Notes under the pieces: generated by a model
What the model saw: the letters and a program-made list of their open reading frames with translations, nothing else
The model's database searches: none
Told to the model about the DNA's origin: nothing
Translations under genes and position numbers: made by a program
DNA from: Myxococcota bacterium
Lineage (GTDB): Bacteria > Myxococcota_A > Bradymonadia > UBA7976 > UBA1532
Direction of reading: 5' to 3'
Length of the DNA stretch: 44,531 bases
NCBI GenBank assembly: GCA_018813065.1
Contig: JAHJCH010000002.1
Coordinates: 1-44,531, forward strand
Part shown: positions 1 to 8,826 of the stretch, piece after piece
Position numbering within the stretch: the stretch's first letter is position 1
Layout: each line of letters starts with the position of its first letter

Positions 1-60
1 CGGCTGGGCGGCGGCGGGCTGCCCCAAGAGGAGGACGGCGAGGTAAAGATAAGGGCTCAT
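1..60 (-). CDS. Exported protein, N-terminus only (runs off left edge)
   Basis: Only 20 codons lie in the window. They begin at an ATG at 60 that overlaps the stop of the upstream lipoprotein gene in an ATGA arrangement. The peptide starts MSPYLYLAVLLLGQPAAAQP, a hydrophobic stretch followed by an Ala-rich AAAQ, which looks like a Sec signal peptide cut by signal peptidase I. No function can be given. The 4-base overlap places it as the last visible member of the lipoprotein operon to its right, so it probably acts in the envelope with those proteins. Confidence 0.6.
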   Translation of the reverse strand, partial: MSPYLYLAVLLLGQPAAAQP

Positions 61-1550
61 CGCGTCAACACCCCCTCCATCAAGATCCCCCCTCGGGTGC
101 GCAGGGCTGAGGCCTCTAACGGCGCGTCGGCGGCGATCACCTTGACCCGGCCCAGGCTGGCGTTGCTGTCCACGATCACCAGGCTGTCGGCGCCCGGCAG
201 GCTCAACAGCACGCCACGCCATAAGCCCAAGGGCACGGCTTGGGGCGCGGCGGTGGCCACGTCCACGGCGATCAGCGAGAGGCCATCCGCTCCGCTGACC
301 ACCGCGAAGCAGCGCGCGCCGTCCTCGCTGATCGTCAGCCCCGCGATCGGCCCCTCGGCGCTGAGCGGTACGGCGCTCTCCGTGGCGAAGTCCAAGATGG
401 CCAGGCGGTTGGCGCCCAGCACGGCCACCGCCGCCGCGCGCGTGGGCAGCGGCTTGAGCGCGGTGACGCCGCTGTCGAGGCGCAGCAGCTTGACGGCGCG
501 CCCCCGCTCCAGTTCCACCCGCGTTAAGTCCACAAAGGCGACGCTCGGCAGCCCCTCGGCCCATAAGAGCGCGGCGGGCTGCCCCTCCAGCTCAAAGGGC
601 ATAAACCGCGTGGGGGTGAAGCCCAGCGCTACGCTCACGCGGCGGCCCGTCTCCGGGTTGATGATCGACAGCGTCTCGGTGCTGGCGTTGAGCGCGAAGA
701 GGCGCGCCGGTGAGAGATCCACCGCCAGCATGTCATCGGCTTGTCCCCCCGAGTCGAGCTGGTTGAGCCAAGGGCGCGGCAACGCCTCGGCCTCGGCCTC
801 GGGCTGGAGTCGCAGGCTGAAGATGTCGGCGCTGCCCCACGCGCGGACAAAGAACGTCTCGCCGTCCAGCGTCGCGATCTGCTGCGGCACCACCTCGCGG
901 TCGTCGTCCTCCAAGACCAGGTGTACCACCCGCTCATCGACCTCGGGATCAAGCAGGTCGAAGAAGGCGAGGTAGCGATCCGAGAAGACCCAGACCCACT
1001 GGCGCTCGCGGGCAAAGAGCGTCCGCTTGGGATCGATGATGATGCTCAGCGGCTCCGCACCAAAGGCCATCAAGGCGCGGGTGATCGGCGCCACGTCGCT
1101 GCTCAGATCGAGGATCGCCAGCTGGTTGGGGTTGCTGATCGCCCAGCCGCTGGGCAGGCCCGGATCGTGGTGGAGCAGGGCGCGCTGTCCGTCCGGGGCG
1201 AAGGTGACTCGGGCGAAGGGCGTGGGCAATGTCCAGCGGCGCTCGATCTTGAGATCTTCAGCGTCGATGTAGAGGGCTTGGTCTTCGCGTACAAGCAGGG
1301 CGTGGCGGCCATCCGGGTGCGCAAACAGGCCGCCGCCGCCGCTCGTCCAGTGCGCCAGCCCCTCCAATTCGAGGATGCGCACGCTGAGGTCTTGGGGGTT
1401 GAGCGCGGCGATCAGCGGCCAGCCCGGCGCCAGCCAAAGGACACGGGCATCGAGGGCTAAGGGCGCGCTGGGTTGGAGCGGCCGCTCCCAGACCGCCTCG
1501 CGATCACAGGCGAGGAGGCCCAGGAGGGCGAGGGCGAGGGCGTGTTTCAT
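57..1550 (-). CDS. Putative lipoprotein with beta-propeller-like body
   Basis: A 497-residue protein with a short lipoprotein signal: hydrophobic segment, LLAC lipobox, Cys15 as lipidation site and Asp16 at +2. In E. coli Asp at +2 favours inner-membrane retention; whether that rule holds here is unknown. The rest is a long run of short beta-strand-like repeats with phrases such as LAILDL, SIINPETGRRV and FVDLTRVELERG, suggesting a YVTN/WD40-type propeller. It lacks the Cys signature of its two upstream neighbours but has the same layout. The start overlaps the upstream stop by 4 bases and its own stop overlaps the next start, so it is translated within one operon. The function is unknown. 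Confidence 0.75.
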   Translation of the reverse strand: MKHALALALLGLLACDREAVWERPLQPSAPLALDARVLWLAPGWPLIAALNPQDLSVRILELEGLAHWTSGGGGLFAHPDGRHALLVREDQALYIDAEDLKIERRWTLPTPFARVTFAPDGQRALLHHDPGLPSGWAISNPNQLAILDLSSDVAPITRALMAFGAEPLSIIIDPKRTLFARERQWVWVFSDRYLAFFDLLDPEVDERVVHLVLEDDDREVVPQQIATLDGETFFVRAWGSADIFSLRLQPEAEAEALPRPWLNQLDSGGQADDMLAVDLSPARLFALNASTETLSIINPETGRRVSVALGFTPTRFMPFELEGQPAALLWAEGLPSVAFVDLTRVELERGRAVKLLRLDSGVTALKPLPTRAAAVAVLGANRLAILDFATESAVPLSAEGPIAGLTISEDGARCFAVVSGADGLSLIAVDVATAAPQAVPLGLWRGVLLSLPGADSLVIVDSNASLGRVKVIAADAPLEASALRTRGGILMEGVLTR

Positions 1551-3145
1551 CGGATTCTTCCGTTGAGCAGGTAGCCGCTGACGGTTTGGACGGGCGCGCC
1601 GTCGTCATCGAGCGAGAAGAAGCTGACGCGGCCCTCGGCGTGGCGCTGCGTCACGAAGGCGCGGTGGAGCGCAGGGAGGAAGCCCGCTGCTTCCGGGGCG
1701 CGGCCAAGCGGCACCGCCCGCAACGCCAGGCTCTCCAGGTCGATGAGCTGGGCTGAGGGCGCCTCGTCGTCATCGCCGATCAGGATCAGCGCGTGGGCAG
1801 GGCCAAAGGAGACGCCCACCGGCGCGGTGAGCGTGGGGTAGAAGCGGGTGAAGCCGTCGCTGAGGCGCAGCGAGGAGAAGCCGTGCATGGCCTCCAGCTC
1901 GGCGCCCGGCTCCGGGGCGTGCCACAGCAAGGCGATCTGGCCGCCCGGAGCCACGCTGGCGCCCAGCACGCGCTTGCGGGCGGGCTGGAAGATGAGCGCC
2001 TCCGTCTCTAAGTCCAGCAGGGCGAAGGCCTCGACCTGTTGGGCGCTGAAGAGGACCGCCACCGCCTCGCCGACCGCCGCCGCCGTCAACGTGTGCCCCT
2101 CAAGATCCAGCGTCCTGGGTGACTGGGGCGCCTCCAGGTCGATCAGCGCCGCGCTTGTGCCGTACATGGCCAAGACCGTGCGGTCGTCCGGCAGCAGATC
2201 GATGTCTGAGGGCACCTCGTCCAAGGGCACGAGCTGGGGGAGACCGTCGGGCAGGGCCACCCAGGTGATCCCCGCCTCGCCAGGGCCACGGCTGACGGCG
2301 AAGGCGCCGTCTTCGCTGAGCAGCACCTCGCGGTTGTCCATGTGGAAGACGTTGATCGCTAAGGGCACGAGCGGGGCGCGGCGGGGTGGATCGGTGAGGC
2401 GAACCAGGGAGAGCCCATCGGCGGTGATAAAGACGGCCTCGTCGCCGATAAACTGGAGGCGGCTGGGGGCGTAGCCGATGGTCGTCCAGCTCACCGATTG
2501 GGCGTCGAGGTCGATGATCAGCGCGTCTTGTAGCGCGGCGGCGTCCTCGGCCCAGCTCAGCCGCGCCGCGTCAAGCCAGGCCACCGCGAAGCGCCCCGAG
2601 GGATCGAGGTCCAGGGCGTTGAGGTGGCCGCCAAGCGGGATAAAGGCCGCCACGCCCTCAGGTGAGATCAGGGTCAGCTCGTCGGAGCCCCAGTTGAGCA
2701 CCACCAGGCCGCCATCAGGGCGGGTCAATGCGCGCGTGGGCCGCGCGCCGACGTGGATGACCTCGACCTCCAGCCGCGCGCCATCGACACGGACAACCGT
2801 GTCCGTGCCCTCGGAGGGCACCCAGACGTGATCCTCGCCTGCGGAGACTTGGGCGTTGAGCGTGGGGATGTGCTCGACCTCGTTCACCCCGCCGTCGCGC
2901 AGGGCGCCCGGGGTGAAGCCATCGACCCCTTGGTAGACGCAGCCCCCACGGAAGCAGACGTAGCCCTCGCCGCAGTTGAGATCGCTCTCACATGGGCCTG
3001 CGGCGCTGCCGCCTTGGCCCCCCCCTCCTCCGTCCTGCGCCGACGCGCGCGGGTCCTCGGCGTTGTCGTCGAAGCCCGCCCCGCCGCGAGCGTCCATCGC
3101 GCAGCCGAAGGCCAAGGCCAAGAGGCTCAAGCACGCCCACCTCAT
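1547..3145 (-). CDS. Cys-signature lipoprotein, propeller-like (paralogue of 3142-4764)
   Basis: A 532-residue protein. An N-terminal hydrophobic segment ends at Cys15 (AFGC; Phe at -2 is unusual for a lipobox). A Gly/Asp-rich linker follows, then four cysteines C52, C58, C64 and C69 in the pattern CESDLNC-GEGYVC-FRGGC, then a long beta-repeat region. The upstream protein carries the same order and similar phrases (VGARPT, GGLVVLNWGSDEL here; VGDRPT, GGVVVLNEGSDAL there), so the two are paralogues by tandem duplication. The compact Cys motif is common in secreted proteins of Myxococcota-like bacteria and probably forms disulfides. The start overlaps the upstream stop by ATGA. The role is unknown; an envelope binding or scaffold protein is an inference. 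Confidence 0.75.
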   Translation of the reverse strand: MRWACLSLLALAFGCAMDARGGAGFDDNAEDPRASAQDGGGGGQGGSAAGPCESDLNCGEGYVCFRGGCVYQGVDGFTPGALRDGGVNEVEHIPTLNAQVSAGEDHVWVPSEGTDTVVRVDGARLEVEVIHVGARPTRALTRPDGGLVVLNWGSDELTLISPEGVAAFIPLGGHLNALDLDPSGRFAVAWLDAARLSWAEDAAALQDALIIDLDAQSVSWTTIGYAPSRLQFIGDEAVFITADGLSLVRLTDPPRRAPLVPLAINVFHMDNREVLLSEDGAFAVSRGPGEAGITWVALPDGLPQLVPLDEVPSDIDLLPDDRTVLAMYGTSAALIDLEAPQSPRTLDLEGHTLTAAAVGEAVAVLFSAQQVEAFALLDLETEALIFQPARKRVLGASVAPGGQIALLWHAPEPGAELEAMHGFSSLRLSDGFTRFYPTLTAPVGVSFGPAHALILIGDDDEAPSAQLIDLESLALRAVPLGRAPEAAGFLPALHRAFVTQRHAEGRVSFFSLDDDGAPVQTVSGYLLNGRIR

Positions 3146-4764
3146 CGGACCCTCCTGTTGAGGGCGAAGCCCCCCACCGTGCGCACGCCGCCATCCACCA
3201 AGCTCAAAAAGCTCAGCCGCCCCTCCGGGTGTATCTGGCTGACAAAGGCGCCGCCGTCATCGGGCAGGAAGCCGCCAGACTCAGGCACGTCCGGCAGCTC
3301 AAAGCGGCGCACTCGAAAGCCCTCCAGATCCACGAAGTGTACGGCGCCGCCGCGCCCCTCGCGGAAGAACAAGAGCGCGGCGGTGGCCTCTAAGGCCACG
3401 CCCACAGGCGCGCCAGGCGCGATCTGGAGCCGGCTGATCCCGTCGCGCAGGTTGAGGAGGCTGTAGGCGGCGCCGTCGAGGGGATCGCCCTCGTCCCGAT
3501 CCGGGTGGAGCAAGATCGCCGTCTCCCCCGCCCCCGCCCGCAGCAGCGCGCCCGAGACGGGGCGGCGCACAGGCTGGAAGATCATCCGCCGCGCCACCAG
3601 ATCGAGCAACGCCAGCATCGGCGCCTCGCTGATCTGCGTGCTGTAGAGGACAGCCACCTCGCGGCCCACCGCCGCCGAGCCTAAGATCCGCCCCGTAAAG
3701 TCCACAAACTCAGGCTCAGGCTCGGCGAGATCCACGAAGGCGAGGCGCTGGGCCTCGCGCAGCATCACCAAGGCCGATTGGCCGTCAGGCAGCATGTCCA
3801 GATCCGTGGGCGTGGCGCCCAAATCCACGAAGCGGGGCTGCGCCTCTTCTAAGCCCACCACGGTGACGCCCGGCTCTCCCGGACCACGGCTGATGGCGTA
3901 GGCGCCGTCGGCGCTGAGGTAGATCTCGCGATCTTTATGGCGCGTGGGGTCTGTCGCCAACGGCACGAGCGGGGCGACGTCGGGCGGCGCGGCCAGGTCG
4001 ATCCGCGCCAGGCCGTCCTCGGTGATCACGATCGCCTCGCCCTGGCGAAAGAGGATCTCGCTGGGGGCGAAGCCGACGACCACCAGGGCGGTCAGCGCCG
4101 AAGCGGTCACGTCCACCACGGCCACCTCTTGCAGCGCGGAGGCGTCCTCGCCCTCCACGCGGGCGGTCAGATCAAAGAAGGTCAGGGCGTAGCGGCCATC
4201 GGGGCTGACACGCAGCGCGTTGAAGTGCCGCTGGAGATCCAAGAACGTCAGCGTCGAGCCGCGCATAAAGCTCAGCGCGTCGCTGCCCTCGTTGAGCACC
4301 ACCACGCCGCCCTCGATGGGCGCCACCTGCGTGGGGCGATCGCCGACGGCGATCATCTCCAAGCTCAAGTCGTTGGAGGCGATGCGGATCAGCGCGTCGG
4401 TGTGGGGGCTGGCTAAGAAGACGTCCTCGCCCGAGACGACGCCCGCGCTCAGCCGCGCCTCGATCTCCACCTCGGCGCCGTCCGGCGCCTCGACGCCACC
4501 CGCGCCGCCCACCTCGCCTTGATAAACGCAGGCGCTTCGGAAGCACACATAGCCGGTGGGGCAGTCCTCGTCATAAACGCAGTCGCCCCACTCGCCGCTC
4601 GCCCCCGCGTCGCCCCAGTCGTCGTAGCCCGCGCTGGCCTTGGCCTCTGTGGCGCTGTCGTCGCCGCAGCTGAGCACCAGCGACGCCCCCAGGAGCAGCG
4701 CCCCGAGCTTGATCGGCGCGGCGCGCGCCTGGGGTGAGGCGCTGCGCTGAAGATGAACGCGCAT
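3142..4764 (-). CDS. Cys-signature lipoprotein, propeller-like (paralogue of 1547-3145)
   Basis: The start is placed at the ATG at 4764 (540 residues), because GGAG lies 6 bases upstream and a good signal peptide follows. The longer reading from 4806 adds 14 residues with no ribosome site. After a basic N-terminus and a hydrophobic core comes LVLSC, with lipid Cys33, then an Asp/Gly/Ser linker and cysteines C62, C68, C74 and C79 in the same spacing as the downstream paralogue (DCVYDEDC, GYVCFRSAC). The remainder is a propeller-like repeat region of about 450 residues. A 75-base gap separates it from the lipoprotein gene upstream, while downstream genes are joined by 4-base overlaps. The function is unknown. 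Confidence 0.75.
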   Translation of the reverse strand: MRVHLQRSASPQARAAPIKLGALLLGASLVLSCGDDSATEAKASAGYDDWGDAGASGEWGDCVYDEDCPTGYVCFRSACVYQGEVGGAGGVEAPDGAEVEIEARLSAGVVSGEDVFLASPHTDALIRIASNDLSLEMIAVGDRPTQVAPIEGGVVVLNEGSDALSFMRGSTLTFLDLQRHFNALRVSPDGRYALTFFDLTARVEGEDASALQEVAVVDVTASALTALVVVGFAPSEILFRQGEAIVITEDGLARIDLAAPPDVAPLVPLATDPTRHKDREIYLSADGAYAISRGPGEPGVTVVGLEEAQPRFVDLGATPTDLDMLPDGQSALVMLREAQRLAFVDLAEPEPEFVDFTGRILGSAAVGREVAVLYSTQISEAPMLALLDLVARRMIFQPVRRPVSGALLRAGAGETAILLHPDRDEGDPLDGAAYSLLNLRDGISRLQIAPGAPVGVALEATAALLFFREGRGGAVHFVDLEGFRVRRFELPDVPESGGFLPDDGGAFVSQIHPEGRLSFLSLVDGGVRTVGGFALNRRVR

Positions 4765-4839
4765 GTTGGTCTCCATCACATCAGGACGCGAGAGGATAGC
4801 GCCCAACCGCAGATGGCGTGAAGCCGAGGGCGGGTTTAT

Positions 4840-6201
4840 CTACTGGCAGTCGATCGGGCCGTAGGGGAGATCTTGATCGAGGGCGAAGCCAAGGGTGAGC
4901 ACGCCTCGATGGCCCGTGCCGAGGTGGTCATGGATCTCCTCGGTGACGCCGCCGATCATGCTGTTGTCGCCCGGCCCCGTCTCGTAGCCCGCCGCCGCCA
5001 CCACAGCCCGCCCGTTGGCCGGGTTGCTGATGATCATCCGCGTCCCCGCCGCAGGCCGATCGCGCCAGTACATGTTGACGTACCACGCCTCGGCCACCAG
5101 CGGCAGCTTGGCGCCCGTTGAGCCTTGGCCGTACTCGCTGCCGCCCTCGCCCGCTGGCGCCCAGGCCTCCGCGCGCGCCATGACGTAGCCCGTCGCCGCC
5201 TGGCTGCGCGCGTAGTGCTCGGCCAAGCCCTCGCGCGAGGTGCTCGGCCAGCCCGCCCCAAAGCCGTCCTCCACAGTGACGAGGTGCGCTTCCTTGACCA
5301 CCGGGCCGGTGGCGGGCGTGCGCAGGAAGCGCTCTCCCCCCGCCTCGTAGCAGTCCACGCCCGCCGCGCAGCTGCCCCAGAACATACGCAGATCCAACGC
5401 CTCCGTGGCGCAGGCCCCCGATGGCACCGCCGCGAAGCCCACCCTGAGCGTGTATGGCCCCGCCAACGCCTCCCCCGCTGAGTTGACCCAGGTGTCAGCC
5501 ACGATCTCATAGCGCCCCGGCTCCACCCGCGCGCTGATCTCACTGTCGGCGCGGGCGAGGCAGCGCCCGCCTTGGAGGAGGTGGATGTCGATGTCGATGC
5601 CTTGGGCGTCCTCGACGGCGATGGAGAGCTGCCCCGGTTCGTCAAGATCGAGCTGGTAGTGGATCTCCGGGCCGCGCTCGTCGGTGTTCGGGGCGCAGTC
5701 ATAGTTGGGGATGAGGGCCTCGCCGCCGCGGGTGTCGCCCTCGTCGATGAAGGGCAGCCACTCGATCAAGATGGGATCGCAGGCGCCGCCGTAGACGCAG
5801 CCCGGCGCGGCGTCGAGGGCGGGCGCGGCGTCCTCTGTCTCCACGGCGAGATCGGGCCTGGGGCGCGCGTCCTCCTCGGGGCGGGCGTCACGCGGCGGGC
5901 GGGCGTCGCGCTCAGGTTGGGCGTCACGCTCGATCCAAGCGTCGCGGGGAGGCCAGGCGCCCTGATCGCGGGGCGCAGGCCAAGCGTCGATAAGCGTGGC
6001 GTCTTGGAGATCAACGTCGCGCGGCGGGCGGTTGAGATCATCGCGCGGGGGAGCGAGGGCGCTGTCATCACGCGCGTCCTCGGCGTCGAGGCTCGCGTCA
6101 AGGGAGGGCCCACCATCGCCGCGCGGCGGGTCACGGTCCACCTCGCCCTCGGCGCAGGCCATCAGCGTCAGGCCAAGGAGGCTGAGCGTGCGTATCTTCA
6201 T
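4840..6201 (-). CDS. Lipoprotein with Asp/Arg/Pro-rich tether and PPC-like domain
   Basis: The ATG at 6201 gives 453 residues and is followed at once by a lipoprotein signal (LTLMAC, Cys16). Earlier in-frame starts run through non-signal sequence and are rejected. Residues ~18-130 are a low-complexity tether of repeated RDA, PRD and DA units. A small Cys pair (CVYGGAC) follows, then a domain with a bacterial pre-peptidase C-terminal look (IHYQLDLDEPGQLSIAVED, later GRYEIVADTW). The last ~90 residues (IISNPANGRAVVAAAG, HLGTGHRGVLTLGFA) recall a double-psi beta-barrel of the RlpA type. That last match is tentative. It is probably a surface-anchored protein; no catalytic residues can be assigned. 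Confidence 0.7.
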   Translation of the reverse strand: MKIRTLSLLGLTLMACAEGEVDRDPPRGDGGPSLDASLDAEDARDDSALAPPRDDLNRPPRDVDLQDATLIDAWPAPRDQGAWPPRDAWIERDAQPERDARPPRDARPEEDARPRPDLAVETEDAAPALDAAPGCVYGGACDPILIEWLPFIDEGDTRGGEALIPNYDCAPNTDERGPEIHYQLDLDEPGQLSIAVEDAQGIDIDIHLLQGGRCLARADSEISARVEPGRYEIVADTWVNSAGEALAGPYTLRVGFAAVPSGACATEALDLRMFWGSCAAGVDCYEAGGERFLRTPATGPVVKEAHLVTVEDGFGAGWPSTSREGLAEHYARSQAATGYVMARAEAWAPAGEGGSEYGQGSTGAKLPLVAEAWYVNMYWRDRPAAGTRMIISNPANGRAVVAAAGYETGPGDNSMIGGVTEEIHDHLGTGHRGVLTLGFALDQDLPYGPIDCQ

Positions 6202-6300
6202 GGGATCTCGTCCAAGGCTTTGAGCCGCCAGTATGCCCCAGGCGTTGTGCATGAGCCAGCGCCGCGCTGAGGCGCGATGTCCCTGAAAAGATGTGGATAA

Positions 6301-6318
6301 GCCCCAACAAATTGGGGC
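6301..6318. promoter_or_regulatory. Perfect 7-bp inverted repeat in divergent promoter region
   Basis: GCCCCAA at 6301-6307 and TTGGGGC at 6312-6318 flank CAAA. The site lies between divergent genes starting at 6201 (minus) and 6366 (plus), 47 bases before the second start. It could be an operator shared by both genes or a small hairpin in a leader. There is no T-tract, so it is not a terminator. Confidence 0.4.
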
Positions 6319-6365
6319 ATCCTCCCAACGGCCATACCCCGACGGCCACTCCAGGAGAGCGACGC

Positions 6366-7664
6366 ATGGCTGAGCACGCCGCGCAGAGTACCCACGCGGA
6401 GAACACACGCTCAAATCAAGGGGGCGTCCACGCCCAGGATGATAAGGGGCAGCCCGCCCTTGATCAGAGCGCGGAGATCAACGCCTCCGTCACCGCCACA
6501 GGCAGCGGCCCCAACGCCGCCGCCTATAACCAAGCCCGTGAGGCGCACCGCCGCGATGTCAAGCGCCTCGATGACACCATCGCGGCGGGCCTCAATGAGC
6601 ACAGCACGAGCTACGGCGAGGCTTGGCCCAACGCGGCGGCGTGGCTGCGGGCGGGTAAGACCAAGCTGGTGGCCCTGACCCATACACATGACGCGGCGGC
6701 GCGGGCGAAGGCGCTGGGCAAGGCCGATAAGCTGGCGATGTTTGGCTTCGACACCGCCATCCCCGCTGATTCGGGTTATGCCGAGACTGATCTCAATGAC
6801 AAGACCAATATCTATTGCGCTAAGCCCACTTGGGGCGGCTTTCGCATGGGGGGCAGCCCCAGCGTCATCGCCATCATTCAAGCCAGCACCTATGATCTCA
6901 ACGGGCTGAAGGGGCTCATCGTCCATGAGGTGCAGCACGACGCGGATCATCACCCAGGCTCCCAGATGGGCAGCTATCAGACAGAGTTTCGCGCGTATTG
7001 GATCCAGCAGGCGATGGCCCATCATAAGGCCACGTCCGGCTCCGCTGATCCCAACCTGACGACTCAGGACGGCACCAAGCTGACGGGCTTTGATAACCGC
7101 CGCCAGCAGGCCATCTTTAAGCACCTCTGGGACTGCGGCTCTTATGACTATGTGAAGGATCTGTGGAAGGACGCGGCGCTGCGTCAGCAGCTCTTGGCCC
7201 AGAAGACGCCCACCGGCACCAACATGGTCAACTCGCCGATGATCGATGATGTCTTCTTGGCCTTGAACAAGGGCCAGAGCGCCGACGCGGTGATCGCCGC
7301 CGCGCGCAAGCTGACGGTGGAGGATCTCAAGGCCCTGGGCTCCAGTCAGATGCGCGGGGAGTGGGAGGCGCTGATCAACAAGCGCTTCTCCGGCCCCACG
7401 CGGATGCGCGTGCTGGGCGCCCTGGGCATGGAGCCGGGCGCCGCAGGCGTGCAGTGGGGCCTCATCGAGCAGATCTATGAGCAGCTTCAAAGCTCCAAGG
7501 CCAATGAGACCAAGCTCAACGCCCTTATCGGCCAGCTGACCCAAGCCGATCGCGCCATCTTGCAGCGCGCTGAGATGAAGTCGGAGTGGAAGGGCTTGGT
7601 GGAGAAGCGCTTTGAGGGCGCGGCGCGGGCGCAGATGCTCAAGGCGCTCGGGCTGGATCAATGA
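6366..7664 (+). CDS. Putative HExxH metallopeptidase with duplicated C-terminal helical repeat
   Basis: The ATG at 6366 (432 residues) is chosen for the AGGAGAG just upstream; a longer reading from 6291 has no such site. The first ~45 residues are polar and low in order. A zinc-peptidase signature HEVQH lies at residues 187-191 (His187, Glu188, His191), followed about 16 residues later by YQTEFRAYW with Glu207 as a candidate third ligand. The last part holds two copies of a ~42-residue helical unit, at about 316-357 and 391-432, sharing EW-x-x-L-x-x-KRF and a closing L-x-ALG. I recall similar metal-site proteins with polar N-termini among cargo of contractile injection systems, but no injection genes are in this window, so that is only a suggestion. 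There is no signal peptide. It is the first gene of a four-gene operon. Confidence 0.6.
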   Translation: MAEHAAQSTHAENTRSNQGGVHAQDDKGQPALDQSAEINASVTATGSGPNAAAYNQAREAHRRDVKRLDDTIAAGLNEHSTSYGEAWPNAAAWLRAGKTKLVALTHTHDAAARAKALGKADKLAMFGFDTAIPADSGYAETDLNDKTNIYCAKPTWGGFRMGGSPSVIAIIQASTYDLNGLKGLIVHEVQHDADHHPGSQMGSYQTEFRAYWIQQAMAHHKATSGSADPNLTTQDGTKLTGFDNRRQQAIFKHLWDCGSYDYVKDLWKDAALRQQLLAQKTPTGTNMVNSPMIDDVFLALNKGQSADAVIAAARKLTVEDLKALGSSQMRGEWEALINKRFSGPTRMRVLGALGMEPGAAGVQWGLIEQIYEQLQSSKANETKLNALIGQLTQADRAILQRAEMKSEWKGLVEKRFEGAARAQMLKALGLDQ

Positions 7665-8552
7665 CCCGCGCGCTGGACTCACAGGCGCTGCGAGGCGCTG
7701 ACGCCTGTGAGGAGGGCCTGAGCTGGCTTGAGGCCCAAGGAGGGCGGCTCTCGTTGGAGGATGACGGGGCGGTGGAGGCGGCAGTGGAGGCCTCGCCGGG
7801 CTTCGCCGCCTGGGCCTTCTTTCATATGCCCGCGCTGCGAGGAGCCTTGGGCGAGGCGCGCTTGGCGGCGCTGGCCGGGCCTCAGCACGCGGCGCTGGCG
7901 GCGCTCTTCGACGCGCTGCGCGCCACGCCCCTCTTGGGCGGCGGCGCGGCCGATGAGGTTATCCAAGTCGAGGTCGAGGCGCACCTGCGCGCGCTGGCGC
8001 GGCTGCCGCTCAAGCTGGGGCTGCGCGCGCCGGTGCCGATCACGCGAGTCAACCTCTATGACGCCTGGGGGCTCTGTCCGCCCGCCGAGGAGGGCCTCCC
8101 ACCGCCGCCGCAGGCGTGGATCGAAGGCTGGTGGCGCGCTCATGGCGATGAGGTCACCGCCGCCCCTCTATATCGCCGCCGCCGCGCCGATCCACGCGCC
8201 ACGGCGCGGGCGTGGCTGTGGTCCCAGGTTGAGCCCATCCAGGCGCGGGCTGAGTGGGTGGGGCGGTTTATCGGCGCGGCGGCCTTCCGCGCGGCCTTCC
8301 GAGGCGCGCGCGGCGCTGGGGCCAGGGGGCGGGGCGCGCTGGCTGACGGCGCGGGCCATCGCCACGGCGGCGCGCCTCGACGCCATCGATGAGGCGCTGT
8401 GGTGCCTCGCCGACGTTGAGGCGGAGAACCCCTTTACCCCGCTGCGCGCCCTGTGGCGTCAAGGCGTCTGGCCGGCGGGCGTCGCGGGCGGCGCGTTTAT
8501 CATAGGCACGATCGAGGAGGACCATGAGCGATCCACGCCCCCCCCAGGCTGA
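7661..8552 (+). pseudogene. Unknown protein gene with a one-base frameshift in a G-tract
   Basis: The gene starts at an ATG overlapping the upstream stop (ATGA). The frame reads well to about 8310, through phrases such as LPLKLGLRAPVPITRVNLYDAW and WLWSQVEPIQARAEW. It then degenerates into Arg/Gly repeats and stops at 8392. The next frame resumes sensible protein, with ARAIATAARLDAIDEALW and NPFTPLRALWRQGVW, and ends at 8552. Removing one G from the GGGGG at 8325-8329 joins the two parts into a 296-residue protein. Either the gene is broken, the G-tract is a slippery or phase-variable site, or the base is a sequencing error. No family is recognised. The restored end overlaps the next gene by 29 bases. 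Confidence 0.6.
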
Positions 8553-8826
8553 GCCCACGCGCTTCCAGCTCACCAGCCTCACGACCCCCCAGCGCGACTG
8601 CGCGGGCGCGCGGCTGCGGCTCATCAGCGCCGTAGAGGGCTTCGATGGCGAGCATGAGATCACCTTGGAGATCGAGGAGGCGGGCGCAAAGCGGCAGCTC
8701 GACATGGCGCCGCGTGAGGCCATCGCGCTGGGGGAGGGGCGGCTGATCTTCCGCTACCTCCTCAGCGGCGCCACGCCGCAGGCGGACTTTGAGTACATCG
8801 CCGACTTTGAGTTTGTGCCCCGATGA
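8524..8826 (+). CDS. Small cytoplasmic protein, paralogue of next gene
   Basis: A 100-residue protein with a strong AGGAGG ribosome site a few bases before the ATG. There is no signal peptide. It looks all-beta. Its C-terminal third, ending RLIFRYLLSGATPQADFEYIADFEFVPR in overlapping pieces, matches the end of the next protein (ALIFRYLLDGEGPSG, then ETSACFELRSPR), so the two share a fold. The next gene starts inside this stop (ATGA). The function is unknown; the cytoplasmic/exported pairing downstream of a peptidase-like gene could mean paired inhibitors or chaperones, which is speculation. Confidence 0.65.
   Translation: MSDPRPPQAEPTRFQLTSLTTPQRDCAGARLRLISAVEGFDGEHEITLEIEEAGAKRQLDMAPREAIALGEGRLIFRYLLSGATPQADFEYIADFEFVPR

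Noticed and set aside
97..975. Long plus-strand reading frames opposite the lipoprotein operon
   Set aside because: Arg/Ser/Ala-rich antisense shadows of GC-rich genes, without ribosome sites or family motifs.
6411..7682. 423-codon minus-strand frame opposite the HExxH gene
   Set aside because: The plus frame has a ribosome site, metal motif and internal duplication; the minus frame shows only compositional filler.
8310..8345. Programmed ribosomal frameshift
   Set aside because: It would need +1 slippage with no recognisable slow codon or stimulator; a G-tract indel is simpler.
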